This document shows, one piece after another, positions 36,003-46,889 of a stretch of 64,000 bases of DNA; the stretch's first letter is position 1; each line of letters opens with the position of its first letter. Location: the NCBI RefSeq assembly GCF_905171765.1, contig NC_053390.1, positions 585,058,471 through 585,122,470 of the forward strand, given 5' to 3'. The position numbers and the translations under genes were made by a program. The DNA comes from Bufo bufo (taxonomy: Eukaryota > Chordata > Amphibia > Anura > Bufonidae). The notes under the pieces are model-generated. The model was not told the origin of the DNA. It saw nothing but the letters and a program-made list of their open reading frames with translations, and made no database searches.

Positions 36003-38053
36003 CTCTAGATAACCTGGGGCTCATTGCACGTCCCCGTGACGGCAAAAATCTGTGATGTCTAAAATGCGTATAACGCGCGGGTCGCGGGAAAGGCAGCCTA
36101 ACATGAAGTCAGCCATGTGTGCCAGAGTACCAACAGGCAAGACTTCGCTGTCGTCATCAGGAGGATCACTCTCAATCTCCTCATCCTCTTTCTCCTCTTC
36201 TTCCCACCCACGCAGAACAGGTGGAATTAAACTTCCATGGGTACTACCCTCTGTAGTGGATGCAAATGTCTCCTGCTTCTCCTCCTCCTCTTCATCGTCC
36301 AATTCGCGCTGAGAAGACGAACTTAGGGTGGTCTGGATATCACCCTGTATAATGTCTTCCCCCATTTCCCCCTCTTCCACATGCAAAGCGTCGTCCTTAA
36401 TTGTGAGCAGCGAGCGTTTGAGTAGACACAGAAGTGGGATGGTTACACTGATAATAGCGTTATCGCCGCTCACCATCTGTGTTGATTCCTCAAAGTTTCT
36501 TAAAACCTCACAGAGGTCAGAGATCCATGCCCACATCTCGCTTGTGAATAGCGGAAGCTGACTGGAAAGGCGGCGACCATGTTGCAGCTGGTATTCCACT
36601 ACTGCCCTCTGCTGCTCACAAAGCCTGGCCAACATGTGGAACATAGAGTTCCAGCGCATGCTCATGTCGCACAACAGCCGGTGAGCTGGCAATTTCCAGC
36701 GCTGCTGCAGCGTTGGCAGACCAGTTGAAGCTGTCGATGACTTGCAGAAATGTGCACACACGCGGCGCACCTTCACCAGTAGCTCAGGCAAATTGGGGTC
36801 GGTTTTGAGTAACCGCTGAACCACTAAGTTTAAGACGTGGGCTAGGAATGGGGTGTGTGTGAGCTTGCCGATCTCCAAAGCCGCCACAAAGTTACGGCCA
36901 TTATCAGACACAAACATGCCTGATTGCAGGTTGAGTGGCGAGAGCCACAGCTCAGTCTGGTCTCTTTTCCCCTGCCACAGCTCTGTGGTGGTGTGCTGTT
37001 TGTCCCCTAAACATATCAGCTTTAGCCAGGCCTGTTGCCGCTTCCCCACTGCAGTGCTACACTGCTTCCAGCTACCGACTGATGTCTGACTGGTGCTGCA
37101 CATGGATAATTCGGAGGTGGAAGTGGAGGAGGAGAAGTGGGGGTTGGAGCCACTAACCTAGGTGGTAGCGGAAACCCTAATGGAATTAGGGCCCGCAATC
37201 CTTGGCGTCGGTAGCACCTGTGCCATCCCAGGGTACGACTCGCTCACGGCCTCCACAACATTCACCCAATGTGCCATCAGAGAAATGTAGCGTCCCTGAC
37301 CGAATGCACTTGTCCATGTGTCCGTGGTTAATTGGACCTTCCCAGTAACTGCGTTGGTCAGGGCACGTGTGATGTTACGGGACACATGTTTGTGTAAGGC
37401 GGGCACGGCACACCTTGAAAATTAGTGGCGAATGGAAACTGCGTAACGCGGGATGGCCGCTGACGTCAGGCTGCGGAAGGCCTAAGTGTCCACAATCTTA
37501 AATGGCAACATTTCCAGGGCCACTAGTTTGGAAAGCTGCGCATTTAGTGCTATGGCCTGTGGGTGGGTGGCTGGGTACTTGCGCTTTCGTTCAAATGCCT
37601 GGGGTAAGGACATTTGGATGCTGTGCTGGGACACGGAAGTGGATGTGGTCGCTGATGGTGCTTGCAAAGGTCCAGGTGCAGGGCGGGAGGCATCTGGGCC
37701 TGCGCCTTCGACAGGGGATTGGTCAGCACTTAAAACAGGGGAAGAGGAGGCAGTGGTGTGACCCGCAGACACAGATTGTGAACCCAAGCGTTCGTCCCAC
37801 TTATTACTGTGCTTGGATGCCATGTGAAGGATCATGCTGGTGGTGGTGAGGTTGCTAGTGTTCACACCCCGGCTCATTTTGGTATGTTACAGGTTGCAAA
37901 CTACTATTCTTTGGTCGTCTGCACTTTCCTCAAAAAAGCGCCATACTGCGGAACACCTACCCCTTGGCAAGGGCGATTTCCGCAAGGGGGTGCTCCGTGG
38001 AACAGTTGCGGTCCTGTTTGGTGTGGCCCGCCTTCTCCCTTTTGCCTCCCCAC

Positions 38054-38580
38054 TGTCACGGAAGGTGTTACAGAAAACTAGAAGACACAAATGAAGATCC
38101 GAGTGACTTGATTCAAAACTAAGGAACCAAAGGGTAAGCCCTGCAACTGCCCTAGCTCTCTCCCTTACTGCTCAGCCTATGCAAAAATCTCTATGGTAGA
38201 TAATTGCATACCCTCGTTCCTCGACTGTATGAAACCTGAACACCCTATAGTAGTGAGGGGATACGACCACCGGCTCCCTACACTTAATACGGAGGGAGTC
38301 AGGGTCACCTATGATCAAGCAAACAGGAAAACATAGATAAATGAACAGACTTATCTGTAGAAGCATCAGTTGTAGCATCCAGCATGCACACACTCCAGGA
38401 AGTTGTATAAACCGCAAAGTGGTGCAGTATGGGAGGGGATTTAAAGGGATGCAATCAGTGCAACTAGATGACAGCTGAGAGAGGGAAACGAGATGACAAA
38501 ACGAAAGCAAAACAAAAGAACCTCAAGCAGGAGGTTCTGAAGAACGTCTGTCAGAGCTTCTCAGATGTCTGGCAGTGACA
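38054..38580 (-). repeat. Gypsy LTR, 3' end of the element
   Basis: 527 bp, pairs with 41396-41922. The pol frame ends inside it at 38523. Confidence 0.93.
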
Positions 38581-40734
38581 GTACCCCTCCTTCTACGAGT
38601 GGACTCCGGACACTCAGAGCCCACCCTCTCAGGATGGGACCTATGGAAAGCCCTGATGAGACGAGTGGCCTTAATGTCCGTCACAGGGACCCACATCCTC
38701 TCCTCAGGACCATAACCCTCCCAATGAACGAGGTACTGGAGAGAACCGCGGACAACACGAGAATCCACAATCCTAGAGACCTGAAATTCAAGATTACCAT
38801 CAACCACAATCGGAGGAGGAAAAGAGGAGGGTACAATGGGTTGGACATAAGGTTTTAATAGGGACTTATGAAAAACATTATAGATCTTCCAAGTCTGAGG
38901 AAGATCAAGACGGTAGGCAACAGGATTGATGACGGACAAGATTTTGTAAGGCCCAATAAACTTAGGACCCAACTTCCAGGAGGGAACCTTCAATTTGATA
39001 TTCTTAGTAGACAACCACACCAGATCACCAACATTCAGGTCCGGACCAGGCACACGTCTCTTATCCGCCACACGCTTATATCTCTCACTCATGCTCTTTA
39101 GATTATCCTGAATCTTTTGCCAAATAGATGACAAAGACGAGGAAAATCTCTCCTCATCAGGTAAACCAGAAGACCGCTCTCCAGAGAATGTCCCAAACTG
39201 CGGATGAAACCCATATGCACCAAAAAATGGTGACTTATCAGAGGACTCCTGACGACGGTTATTTAAAGCAAACTCAGCAAGGGAGAGAAAAGAACACCAA
39301 TCCTCCTGATTCTCCGCCACAAAACAGCGCAGATATGTCTCCAGATTCTGATTGACGCGCTCCGTCTGGCCATTTGACTGTGGGTGAAAAGCAGAAGAGA
39401 ATGACAACCGAACCCCCAAGCGAGAACAGAAAGCCTTCCAGAATCTGGAAACAAACTGCGTGCCCCTATCAGAGACTATGTCTGAAGGAATACCATGCAG
39501 TTTGACAATGTGATCAATAAATGCCTGCGCCAGCGTCTTAGCATTGGGCAACCCAAGAAAAGGAATGAAATGCGCCATTTTGCTAAAACGGTCCACCACC
39601 AGAATCACAGTCTTCCCCGAGGAACGAGGCAGGTCCGTAATGAAGTCCATGGACAGATGCGTCCAAGGACGGGAAGGAATGGGTAACGGGAGGAGAGGAC
39701 CTGATGGCCGTGAATGAGGGACTTTGGCACGAGCGCAGGTCTCGCAGGCTGCCACAAAACCCTCAACCGACTTACGAAGCGCCGGTCACCAGAATCTCCG
39801 AGCGATGAGATCCACTGTGGCTCTACCCCCCGGGTGCCCAGCAAGGACAGTATCGTGGTGCTCCTTAAAAACCTTGTGTCTTAAAGCGAGAGGCACAAAC
39901 AACCTCCCAGGAGGACAAAGATCAGGAGCCTCTGCCTGGGCTGCCTGAACCTCTGCCTCCAATTCAGGATAAAGAGCAGAGACCACCACACCTTCAGCCA
40001 AAATGGGACCCGGGTCTTCAAAATTCCCACCTCCCGGAAAACAACATGACAGAGCATCTGCCTTCACATTCTTAACCCCAGGGCAGAACGTGACAACAAA
40101 ATTAAACATTGAAAAGAACAAAGACCATCTGGCCTGTCTCGGGTTCAGACGCTTGGCTGACTCCAAGTAGGCCAGATTCTTATGGTCTGTAAACACGGTA
40201 ATAGGGTGTCTGGCTCCCTCTAGCCAATGGCGCCATTCCTCAAAAGCTAACTTGATGGCCAACAACTCCTTATCTCCCACATCGTAATTTCTCTCTGCGG
40301 AGGAGAGTTTCTTCGAGAAAAAGGCACACGGTCGCCATTTGGCAGGAGAGGGACCCTGAGACAAGACCGCACCCACACCCACCTCAGAAGCGTCCACCTC
40401 AACTATGAAGGGCAGAGAGATATCAGGTTGTACCAAGATGGGAGCGGAAGCAAAACTCTCCTTGATACTAGAAAAGGCCTTACGCGCCTCTACCGACCAG
40501 GAGGAAAAATCTACCCCCCTTTCTAGTCATATCAGTGAGTGGTTTAACAACAGAGGAATAATTCAAAATAAACTTCCTGTAATAATTGGCAAAACCCAAA
40601 AAACGCATCAGCGCCTTCTGATTCTCAGGAAGCTCCCACTCAAGCACAGCACGGACCTTCTCGGGGTTCATGCGAAAACCAGAAGCGGAGAGAAGAAACC
40701 CCAGAAATAGAATTTTCAGTATGACAGGAAGGAG
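38523..40734 (-). pseudogene. Gypsy pol remainder: RT thumb, RNase H, integrase, chromodomain
   Basis: The RT thumb (RFLGFANYYRKFI) is followed by a frameshift near 40510. RNase H follows, with FIVEVDASEVGVGAVLSQ, VFTDHKNLAYL and NVKADALS. The integrase zinc-binding end (HHDTVLAGHPGG) meets a stop at 39786. The integrase core is open for 410 codons from 39755: SMDFITDLP, VSDRGTQFVSRFW and HPQSNGQTERVNQ carry D, D and E. GPYKILSV is the GPY/F motif. The tail FQVSRIVDSRVV ... YLVHWEGYGPEERMWVP is a chromodomain, which in this clade targets integration to chromatin. Confidence 0.92.
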
Positions 40735-41368
40735 TGATCTCTCCTCTCTCTCTAAGACGCCTGTCAATACGAACGGCCCGAGACATGGCAGAGTCCAAGG
40801 AGGTAGGTCTCTCATGAAAGGCAAATGCATCTTTCAATCCCTCTGAAAGACCATGGCAAAATTGACTTCGGAGTGCAGCATCATTCCAACCAGTATCAGC
40901 TGCCCATCTCCGAAATTCTGAACAGTATATCTCTGCGGACTGTTTACCCTGGCATAAAAGACGTAGTCTAGACTCAGCCAGATCAATACGATCCGGATCA
41001 TCATATATCTGACCCAGGGCTAAAAAAAATTCATCCACTGAACGGAGGGGCCGCACCCCCACTGGCAGCGAAAAGGCCCAAGACTGAGTGTTATCCCTGA
41101 GCAGCGAGATGATGATCCCCACCTTCTGCTCCTCATCACCAGAGGAATGGGGAAGTAGGCGAAAATGGAGTTTGCAAGCCTCTCTAAACCGAACAAAATT
41201 CTCACTACCCCCGGAGAACGTATCCGGGAGCGAGATCTTAGGCTCAGAACAAACTCCATGAACGCAAGCTGAACCGGTCACCTGAAACTGAGATACAGTT
41301 TTACGGAGATCTGCTACCTCCAATGAAAGACCCTGCATGTGTTCAGTCAAAAGTGAAACCGGATCCAT
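40735..41368 (-). pseudogene. Gypsy gag, truncated and joined to the RT thumb
   Basis: From ATG 41368 the frame has a typical Gypsy gag opening (MDPVSLLTEHMQGLSLEVADL) and capsid core (FVRFREACKLHF, RLRLLCQGKQSAEIYCSEFRRWA). Near 40735 it runs directly into sequence that in another frame encodes the end of the RT (LLSASGFRMNPEKV). The nucleocapsid zinc finger, protease and RT palm are therefore deleted in one event. Confidence 0.87.
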
Positions 41369-41395
41369 GCTTGAGACGGTTTTGGTGGTTTATAA

Positions 41396-41922
41396 TGTCA
41401 TGGAAGGTGTTACAGAAAACTAGAAGACACAAATGAAGATCCGAGTGACTTGATCCAAAACTAAGGAACCAAAGGGTAAGCCCTGCAACTGCCCTAGCTC
41501 TCTCCCTTACTGCTCAGCCTATGCAAAAATCTCTATGGTAGATAATTGCATACCCTCGTTCCTCGACTGTATGAAACCTGAACACCCTATAATAGTGAGG
41601 GGACACGACCACCGGCTCCCTACACTTAATACGGAGGGAGTCAGGGTCACCTATGATCAAGCAAACAGGAAAACATAGATAAATGAACAGACTTATCTGT
41701 AGAAGCATCAGTTGTAGCATCCAGCATGCACACACTCCAGGAGGCTGTATAAACCGCAAAGTGATGCAGTATGGGAGGGGATTTAAAGGGATGCAATCAG
41801 TGCAACTAGATGACAGCTGAGAGAGGGAAACGAGATGACAAAACGAAAGCAAAACAAAAGAACCTCAAGCAGGAGGTTCTGAAGAACGTCTGTCAGAGCT
41901 TCGCAGATGTCTGGCGGTGACA
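41396..41922 (-). repeat. Gypsy LTR, 5' end of the element
   Basis: 527 bp. The leader between it and the gag start is only about 27 bp. No standard TGG-type primer site is obvious at the junction. Confidence 0.92.
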
Positions 41923-42689
41923 CCCACTGCCTCTTCCAGCCTGTTGTGGTGCAGCAGTTCCCTCCCCCTCTGTACTGCTGTCCTCGCTCAGCTTTCCACC
42001 TTCCCAGGTTGGGTCAGTGACTTCATCGTCCACCACCTCCTCTTCCACTTCCTCACTCTGCTCATCCTCCTGACTTGTTGACCTAACCACTACCTCAGTG
42101 ATTGACAACTGTGTCTCATACTTTTCATCAACCTCTTGAGACAGTAATTGCCGTTGAGTTATTGGCAACTGTGTCTCATCATCATCCACCTCATTAAACA
42201 GTAATTGCCGTTTCCCACCGTCATCTTCTTGTGATTGTGGATGCTCAAGAGCTTGGGAATCAGGGCACAAGATCCATCCCTCATCAAGTGTGCTTGGCGA
42301 GAGGGCCAAATAAAGGAATGGCCGAGTGTGGGATCACTTGTTTGCCCAGATTCTCCATGGTGGGAGGAAGGAGGATCAGGGTGAGGATTGGGTTAAGCAG
42401 AGTCTTGGTTACTGTCACTGGACTTGGTGGAAGACAGGGACATGAAGCTAGGTATCGTGGATGATTGATTTTCTTGTGCTCTGGCAGCAGGCACAGTTTC
42501 ACCGCGTCTAGGGCCATGGCCTCTGCATGCACCACCAGCATCATGGCCACTGCCAAGTCCCTTACCGCTCGCCTTCTTCATATTAAATGTTATATATGAT
42601 TGAAAGTCTGTCACACGTACAGTAGCGTAGGATTTGGAAGTGTATGCGCAAACAAATTTAAAAAGGTATATGGGATGTGGAAACGTCAC

Positions 42690-43500
42690 ACAGGAGATAT
42701 CTCGCAGGTAATGTTAATGCTATCACCAGCGGTTAATGAAAAATTACAGGGAATGCCACAGGTGTTTGGGATAAGGAAATGTTATACAGGAGAGGTACCA
42801 CCGGTAATGTCACTGCCGCAGCGTCTACGCAAAAAAGTATACTGTATGTCACAGATAAATTTTTGAAGCGCACACTTTACACTGCAGATGTGGCCCTGGT
42901 AATGTCACTGTTAGAAGCGGACACCGTCTATTGACAAAGTACACTGGATGTCACAGATATTTTTTGGATGCGCACACTTTACACTGGAGATGTGGTGCAG
43001 CTAATGTCACTGTCCGCAGAGGACACCGTCTATGGAAAAAGGACACTATGTCAGATAAATTTTTTCAGCGCACACGTTACACTGCAGATGTGGCACTGGT
43101 TATGTCACTGTCAGAAGCGGACACTGTCTATTGACAAAGTACACTGTATGTCACAGATATTTTCTGAATGCGTACACTTTACACAGGAGATGTGGTGCAG
43201 TTAATGTCACTGTCCGCAGCGGACACTGTCTGCGGAAAAAGCACACTGGATGTCAGATATTTTTTGGATGCACACACTTTACACTGGAGATGTGGCGCAG
43301 CTAATGTCACTGTCCGCAGCGGACACAATCTACGGAAAAATGACAATGTCACAGATATTTTTGGGATGCGCACACTTTAGCTGCGCCACATCTCCTGTGT
43401 AATGTCACTGTCCACAGGGGACACCGTCTACGGAAGAAGTACACTAGATGTCAGATATTACACTTGCGATGTGGCGCAGCTAATGTCACTGTCTGCAGCG
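42690..43500 (+). repeat. About 100 bp tandem repeat inside the hAT
   Basis: Seven or so units with CACACTTTACACTG(G/C)AGATGTGG recur at about 42869, 42971, 43070, 43170, 43271, 43369 (partly inverted) and 43459. Each has TAATGTCACTGTCCGCAG and GGACACCGTCTA. It lies near the terminus on the transposase 5' side. Confidence 0.88.
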
Positions 43501-43599
43501 GCCTAACTATTGTACGCTATTTAGTGCAGGATGCGCTAAAAATAGATATTGCTGCCACACACAATAGTCCTTAGAGGGACTTTTGGGTCTGTAAAGTTT

Positions 43600-44160
43600 T
43601 AGCAATTTAGCGCAGGTTTTTTTTGGGGTACTTATAATCCCTATACTGCGATATATCTATACATTATGTTATTAATCATTTTCGTTCTGTAGATAAGGCA
43701 AAAAACTTACTTTTATAATATGCTAATTACCTGTCTACCAGCAAGTAGGGCGTCTACCAGCAAATCGCGCGCCTGTCTTGATTCGGTGCAGGCGCTCTGA
43801 GAGAAGGAGGCTCGCCTCCTCAGCACTCCCTCAGTGCGCCTGCGCCGATGACGTCACCGAAAGAGAAGACGTCATCGGCGCAGGCGCACTGAGGGAGTGC
43901 TGACAGGGCCACCGGAGGAGGAGATCGCAGCTGACCCTGCCAATGAACAGGAGGAGGGGGCGGTTTTTTGCGGCTGCTACCAGCAAGTAGACACCCTACT
44001 TGCTGGTAGACGGGTAATTAGCATATTATAAAAGTACGTTTTTTGCCTTATCTACAGAACGAAAATGATTAATAACATAATGTATAGATATATCGCAGTA
44101 TACGGATTATAAGTACCCCCAAAAAAAAATATGAGTTTAGTGGGGTGACAGAAGCCCTTT
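43600..44160. mobile_element. Palindromic MITE within the hAT
   Basis: Arms of about 160 bp, sharing ATTAATCATTTTCGTTCTGT and its complement, flank a GC-rich core. The core has its own hairpins: GCGCCTGCGCCGATGACGTC with complement at 43838-43890, and a CTACTTGCTGGTAG motif. Limits are approximate and no target duplication was identified with certainty. Confidence 0.72.
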
Positions 44161-44559
44161 AAAACGACTTTTGGGTCTCTGAAAAGTTTTGGTGGTAATA
44201 ATATTCTTAAATCACTCCCTACACTGTCTGGACCTTCCTCAGCACAGCTCTCCCTGACTAAGAATGAGCCGAACATGCGTCATCGGGTGCTATATAGCAC
44301 CCGATGACGTGTTCCGGCCAGCCAATCACTGTAATGCCAGCAGCCAACATGGCTACGGCACTACAGTGAGGGCAGTACTTACCTGCACGTTTATTGGCTG
44401 CATAGCAGCCAAGAAACGTGCGGGACGGAGACTCGAGCATTGCACTCGAGCACATGCGGTATTCGGCCAAATACCGACATGTGCTGAGCATCGAGATGCT
44501 CGAGCCAAAGTTGTGTTCGGCCGAGCATGCTCGATCATCACTAATAAGCAGTACTTACC

Positions 44560-45027
44560 ATAGACATTAAGTCTACTTTATTTTCTACTGCAGTACTGCA
44601 CGAACGTAAGGGCTCCGTGCCCGTGCTGCGGACCACATACGGTGGTTCTGCAATACACGGGTCACCAGCCGTGTGCATTCTGCATCACAGACGTAGACCC
44701 ATTAACTTAAATGGGTCCGCAAATCTGGAGATGCGGTGCGGAAGCACGGATCGGAACCCCACAGAAGCACTACAGAGTGCTTCCATGGTGTTTCTGGCTG
44801 TGCCTCCGCACCGCAAAAAAGTAGTGCATGACGTAGTTTTATTCCGGCCGCCTCTCGGCATGTTTGCCGTGCTGCTGCTGGAACTCCGGCCCACCCCCAC
44901 TATAGTCAATGGGGCCGGAGCAGTAGTCCGGGGGCAGGCATGCACTAGCAGCAGCACGGATCCAACAGGCTCTTCACCCGCTGGAACAGACTGCCGGAGT
45001 TCCTTGCCGCTAGTGTGAAAGTAGCCT
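44560..45027. mobile_element. Harbinger-like MITE fragments joined together
   Basis: The right end GCTAGTGTGAAAGTAGCC is followed by TTA (45028-45030), like the element at 45917. The left part (ACGAACGTAAGGGCTCCGTG) resembles the inside of the family at 45135. Two partial copies appear to abut near 44860. Confidence 0.55.
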
Positions 45028-45134
45028 TAGAAATTGATCCCTTATCAGTTTTTATCATACAGGCAAATGTAAAGGTGAAAATATATATCAGTGTCCACTG
45101 GACTTTAAGTCAGTTTATAAAAATGCAATAGTTA

Positions 45135-45451
45135 GGCCTCTTGCACACGACCGTATGTATTTTGCAGTCCGCAAAAAATGGATCCGCAAAATACGGAATG
45201 CACACGGATGACATACATATATTTTGCGGAACGGAACAGCTGGCCCCTTATAGAACACTACTATCCTTGTCCGTAATGCAGACAATAATAGGACATGTTC
45301 TATTTTTTTGTAGAACAGAAATACGGAAACGGAATGCACACGGAGTACCTTCCGTTTTTTATTGCTGACCCATTGAAATGAATGGTTCCGTATACAGTCC
45401 GCAAAAAATGGAACAGAAACGGAATGAAAATACGTTCGTGTGCAAGAGGCC
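45135..45451. mobile_element. Harbinger-like MITE, 317 bp
   Basis: TTA at 45132-45134 and 45452-45454. The ends are GGCCTCTTGCACACGACCGT and, inverted, GGCCTCTTGCACACGAACGT. The interior is palindromic around GTCCGCAAAAAATGGA-type words. Confidence 0.85.
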
Positions 45452-45472
45452 TTATTTTGTTGCACAGTCTTA

Positions 45473-45745
45473 GGCTACTTTCACACTTGCGGCAGAGTGA
45501 TCCAGCAAGCAGTTCCGTCGCCGGAACTGCCTGCTGGATCCGGCAAAACGTATGCCAACTGATGGCAGTTGTAAGACTGATCAGGATCCTGATCAGTCTT
45601 AAAAATGCCTAATCAGTCAGAAAAATGCATTGAAATGCCAGATCCATCTTTCCTGTGTCATCCGGCAAAACGGATACGGCATTTTTTTTTTTCACTTTTT
45701 TTTCAGTCTGCGCATGCAGTGGTTATCATACAGCCCTAGCTTTTA
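45473..45745. mobile_element. Harbinger-like MITE, left part
   Basis: TTA (45470-45472) is followed by GGCTACTTTCACACTTGCGG. Internal inverted repeats are GACTGATCAGGATCCTGATCAGTC and CGGCAAAACG. No right terminus is visible, so it is truncated. Confidence 0.65.
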
Positions 45746-45916
45746 GACCATTATGCATACGGTGAACATTGTTAAAAAAAAATACCAAACAAAACCACGA
45801 TTAAAAGTGATTAAATCAACGTCACACAGCTCCTTCGACAGAAAAATGAAAATGTTATGTGTCTTTAAAGGCTATGGACACCTTTGCGCACTAAAAATCA
45901 ATAAACCCATATGTTA

Positions 45917-46346
45917 GGCTACTTTCACACTTGCGTTCAGAGCAGATCCGTCTGCATTATATTGTAGAAAAAATTCTAAGTGTGAAAGTAGCTTCAGACG
46001 GATCCGTCTAGACTTTACATTGAAAGTCAATGGGGGACGGATCCGTTTGAAAATTGAGCATATAGTGTCAAATTCAAACAGATCCGTCCCCATTGACTTA
46101 CATTGTAAGTCTGGACGGATCAGTTTGCCTCCGCACGGCCAGGCGGACACCCGAACGCTGCAAGCAGCATTCAGGTGTCCGCTTGCTGAGCGGAGCGGAG
46201 GCTGAACGCTGCCAGACTGATGCATTCTGAGCGGATCCGCCTCCACTCAGAATGCATTAGGGCAGTACGGATACGTTCGGGGCCGCTTGTGAGCCCCTTC
46301 AAACGGAGCTCACAAGCGGACCCCGAACGCTAGTGTGAAAGTAGCC
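45917..46346. mobile_element. Harbinger-like MITE, 430 bp
   Basis: TTA at 45914-45916 and 46347-46349. The ends are GGCTACTTTCACACTTGCGT and, inverted, GGCTACTTTCACACTAGCGT. The interior is a chain of hairpins (GGACGGATCC and GGATCCGTCC words). No transposase. Confidence 0.85.
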
Positions 46347-46889
46347 TTACCGTAATGCAGCACATAATAAAATTGCACTTGTTTGTTTACTGGTATCAGC
46401 TTTGCTTCACATGCACTCAGAAATGCTCTGTTATGATTTTTTCTCACTGCTGTCATCTCCTGTGAGGCTCTGTGGGTGTTCCTGTTGATTTCACATGCAC
46501 CAGCACAAGCTCTGCTGCCCTGCCCCCACATCCTGTTACAAACCGGATTCCAAAAAAGTTGGGACACTAAACAAATTGTGAATAAAAACTGAATGCAATG
46601 ATGTGGAGATGGCAAATGTCAATATTTTATTTGTAATAGAACGTAGATGACAGATCAAACGTTTAATCCGAGTAAATGTATCATTTTAAAGGAAAAATAC
46701 GTTGATTCCAATTTTCACGGTGTCAACAAATCCCCAAAAAGTTGGGACAAGTAGCAATAAGAGGCTGGAAAAAGAAAATTTGAGCATAACGAAGAGTTGG
46801 AAGACCAATTAACACTAATTAGGTCAATTGGCAACATGATTGGGTATAAAAAGAGCTTCTCAGAGTGGCAGTGTCTCTCAGAAGCCAAG

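Larger units (their letters stand above)
38054..41922 (-). mobile_element. Chromodomain Gypsy (chromovirus-type) retrotransposon, internally deleted
   Basis: Two 527 bp LTRs (38054-38580, 41396-41922), TGTCA ... TGACA, are flanked by CCCAC at 38049-38053 and 41923-41927. The internal region encodes gag, the end of RT, RNase H, integrase and a chromodomain. Gag zinc finger, protease and most of RT are missing. LTRs differ at about nine positions by eye (about 1.7 percent). Confidence 0.95.
36021..42581 (-). pseudogene. hAT transposase, broken and interrupted by Gypsy
   Basis: Reading right to left: an N-terminal piece from ATG 42581 (MKKASGKGLGSG), an acidic piece (42309-41923), the Gypsy insertion, then a BED-type finger (VWRFFEESADDQRIVVCNL with HMASKH further on). 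The catalytic core follows with LTTDTWTSAFGQGRY, VSDNGRNFVAAL, LAHVLNLVVQRLL and SMRWNSMFHML. A TAA at about 37890 falls at the second metal-binding position of the BED finger. More stops follow at 37482 and 37158, and several frames are used. The C-terminal hATC dimerisation domain is not visible after 36021. The frame on the two sides of the Gypsy agrees once the 5 bp duplication is counted once. Confidence 0.88.
35134..44543 (-). mobile_element. hAT transposon, 9.4 kb with nested insertions
   Basis: The termini are TAGTGTTGATCGAGCA and, inverted, TAGTGATGATCGAGCA (15 of 16). ATAAGCAG at 35126-35133 and at 44544-44551 is a perfect 8 bp target duplication. The transposase lies on the minus strand. 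A Gypsy element (38054-41922), a 137 bp MITE (35866-36002), a palindromic MITE (about 43600-44160) and a 100 bp tandem repeat (42690-43500) lie inside. Without the Gypsy and the 137 bp MITE it is about 5.4 kb. Confidence 0.95.

Noticed and set aside
37482..38094. Plus-strand frames of 86-115 codons
   Set aside because: They are antisense to the hAT transposase, whose BED and core motifs are clear on the minus strand.
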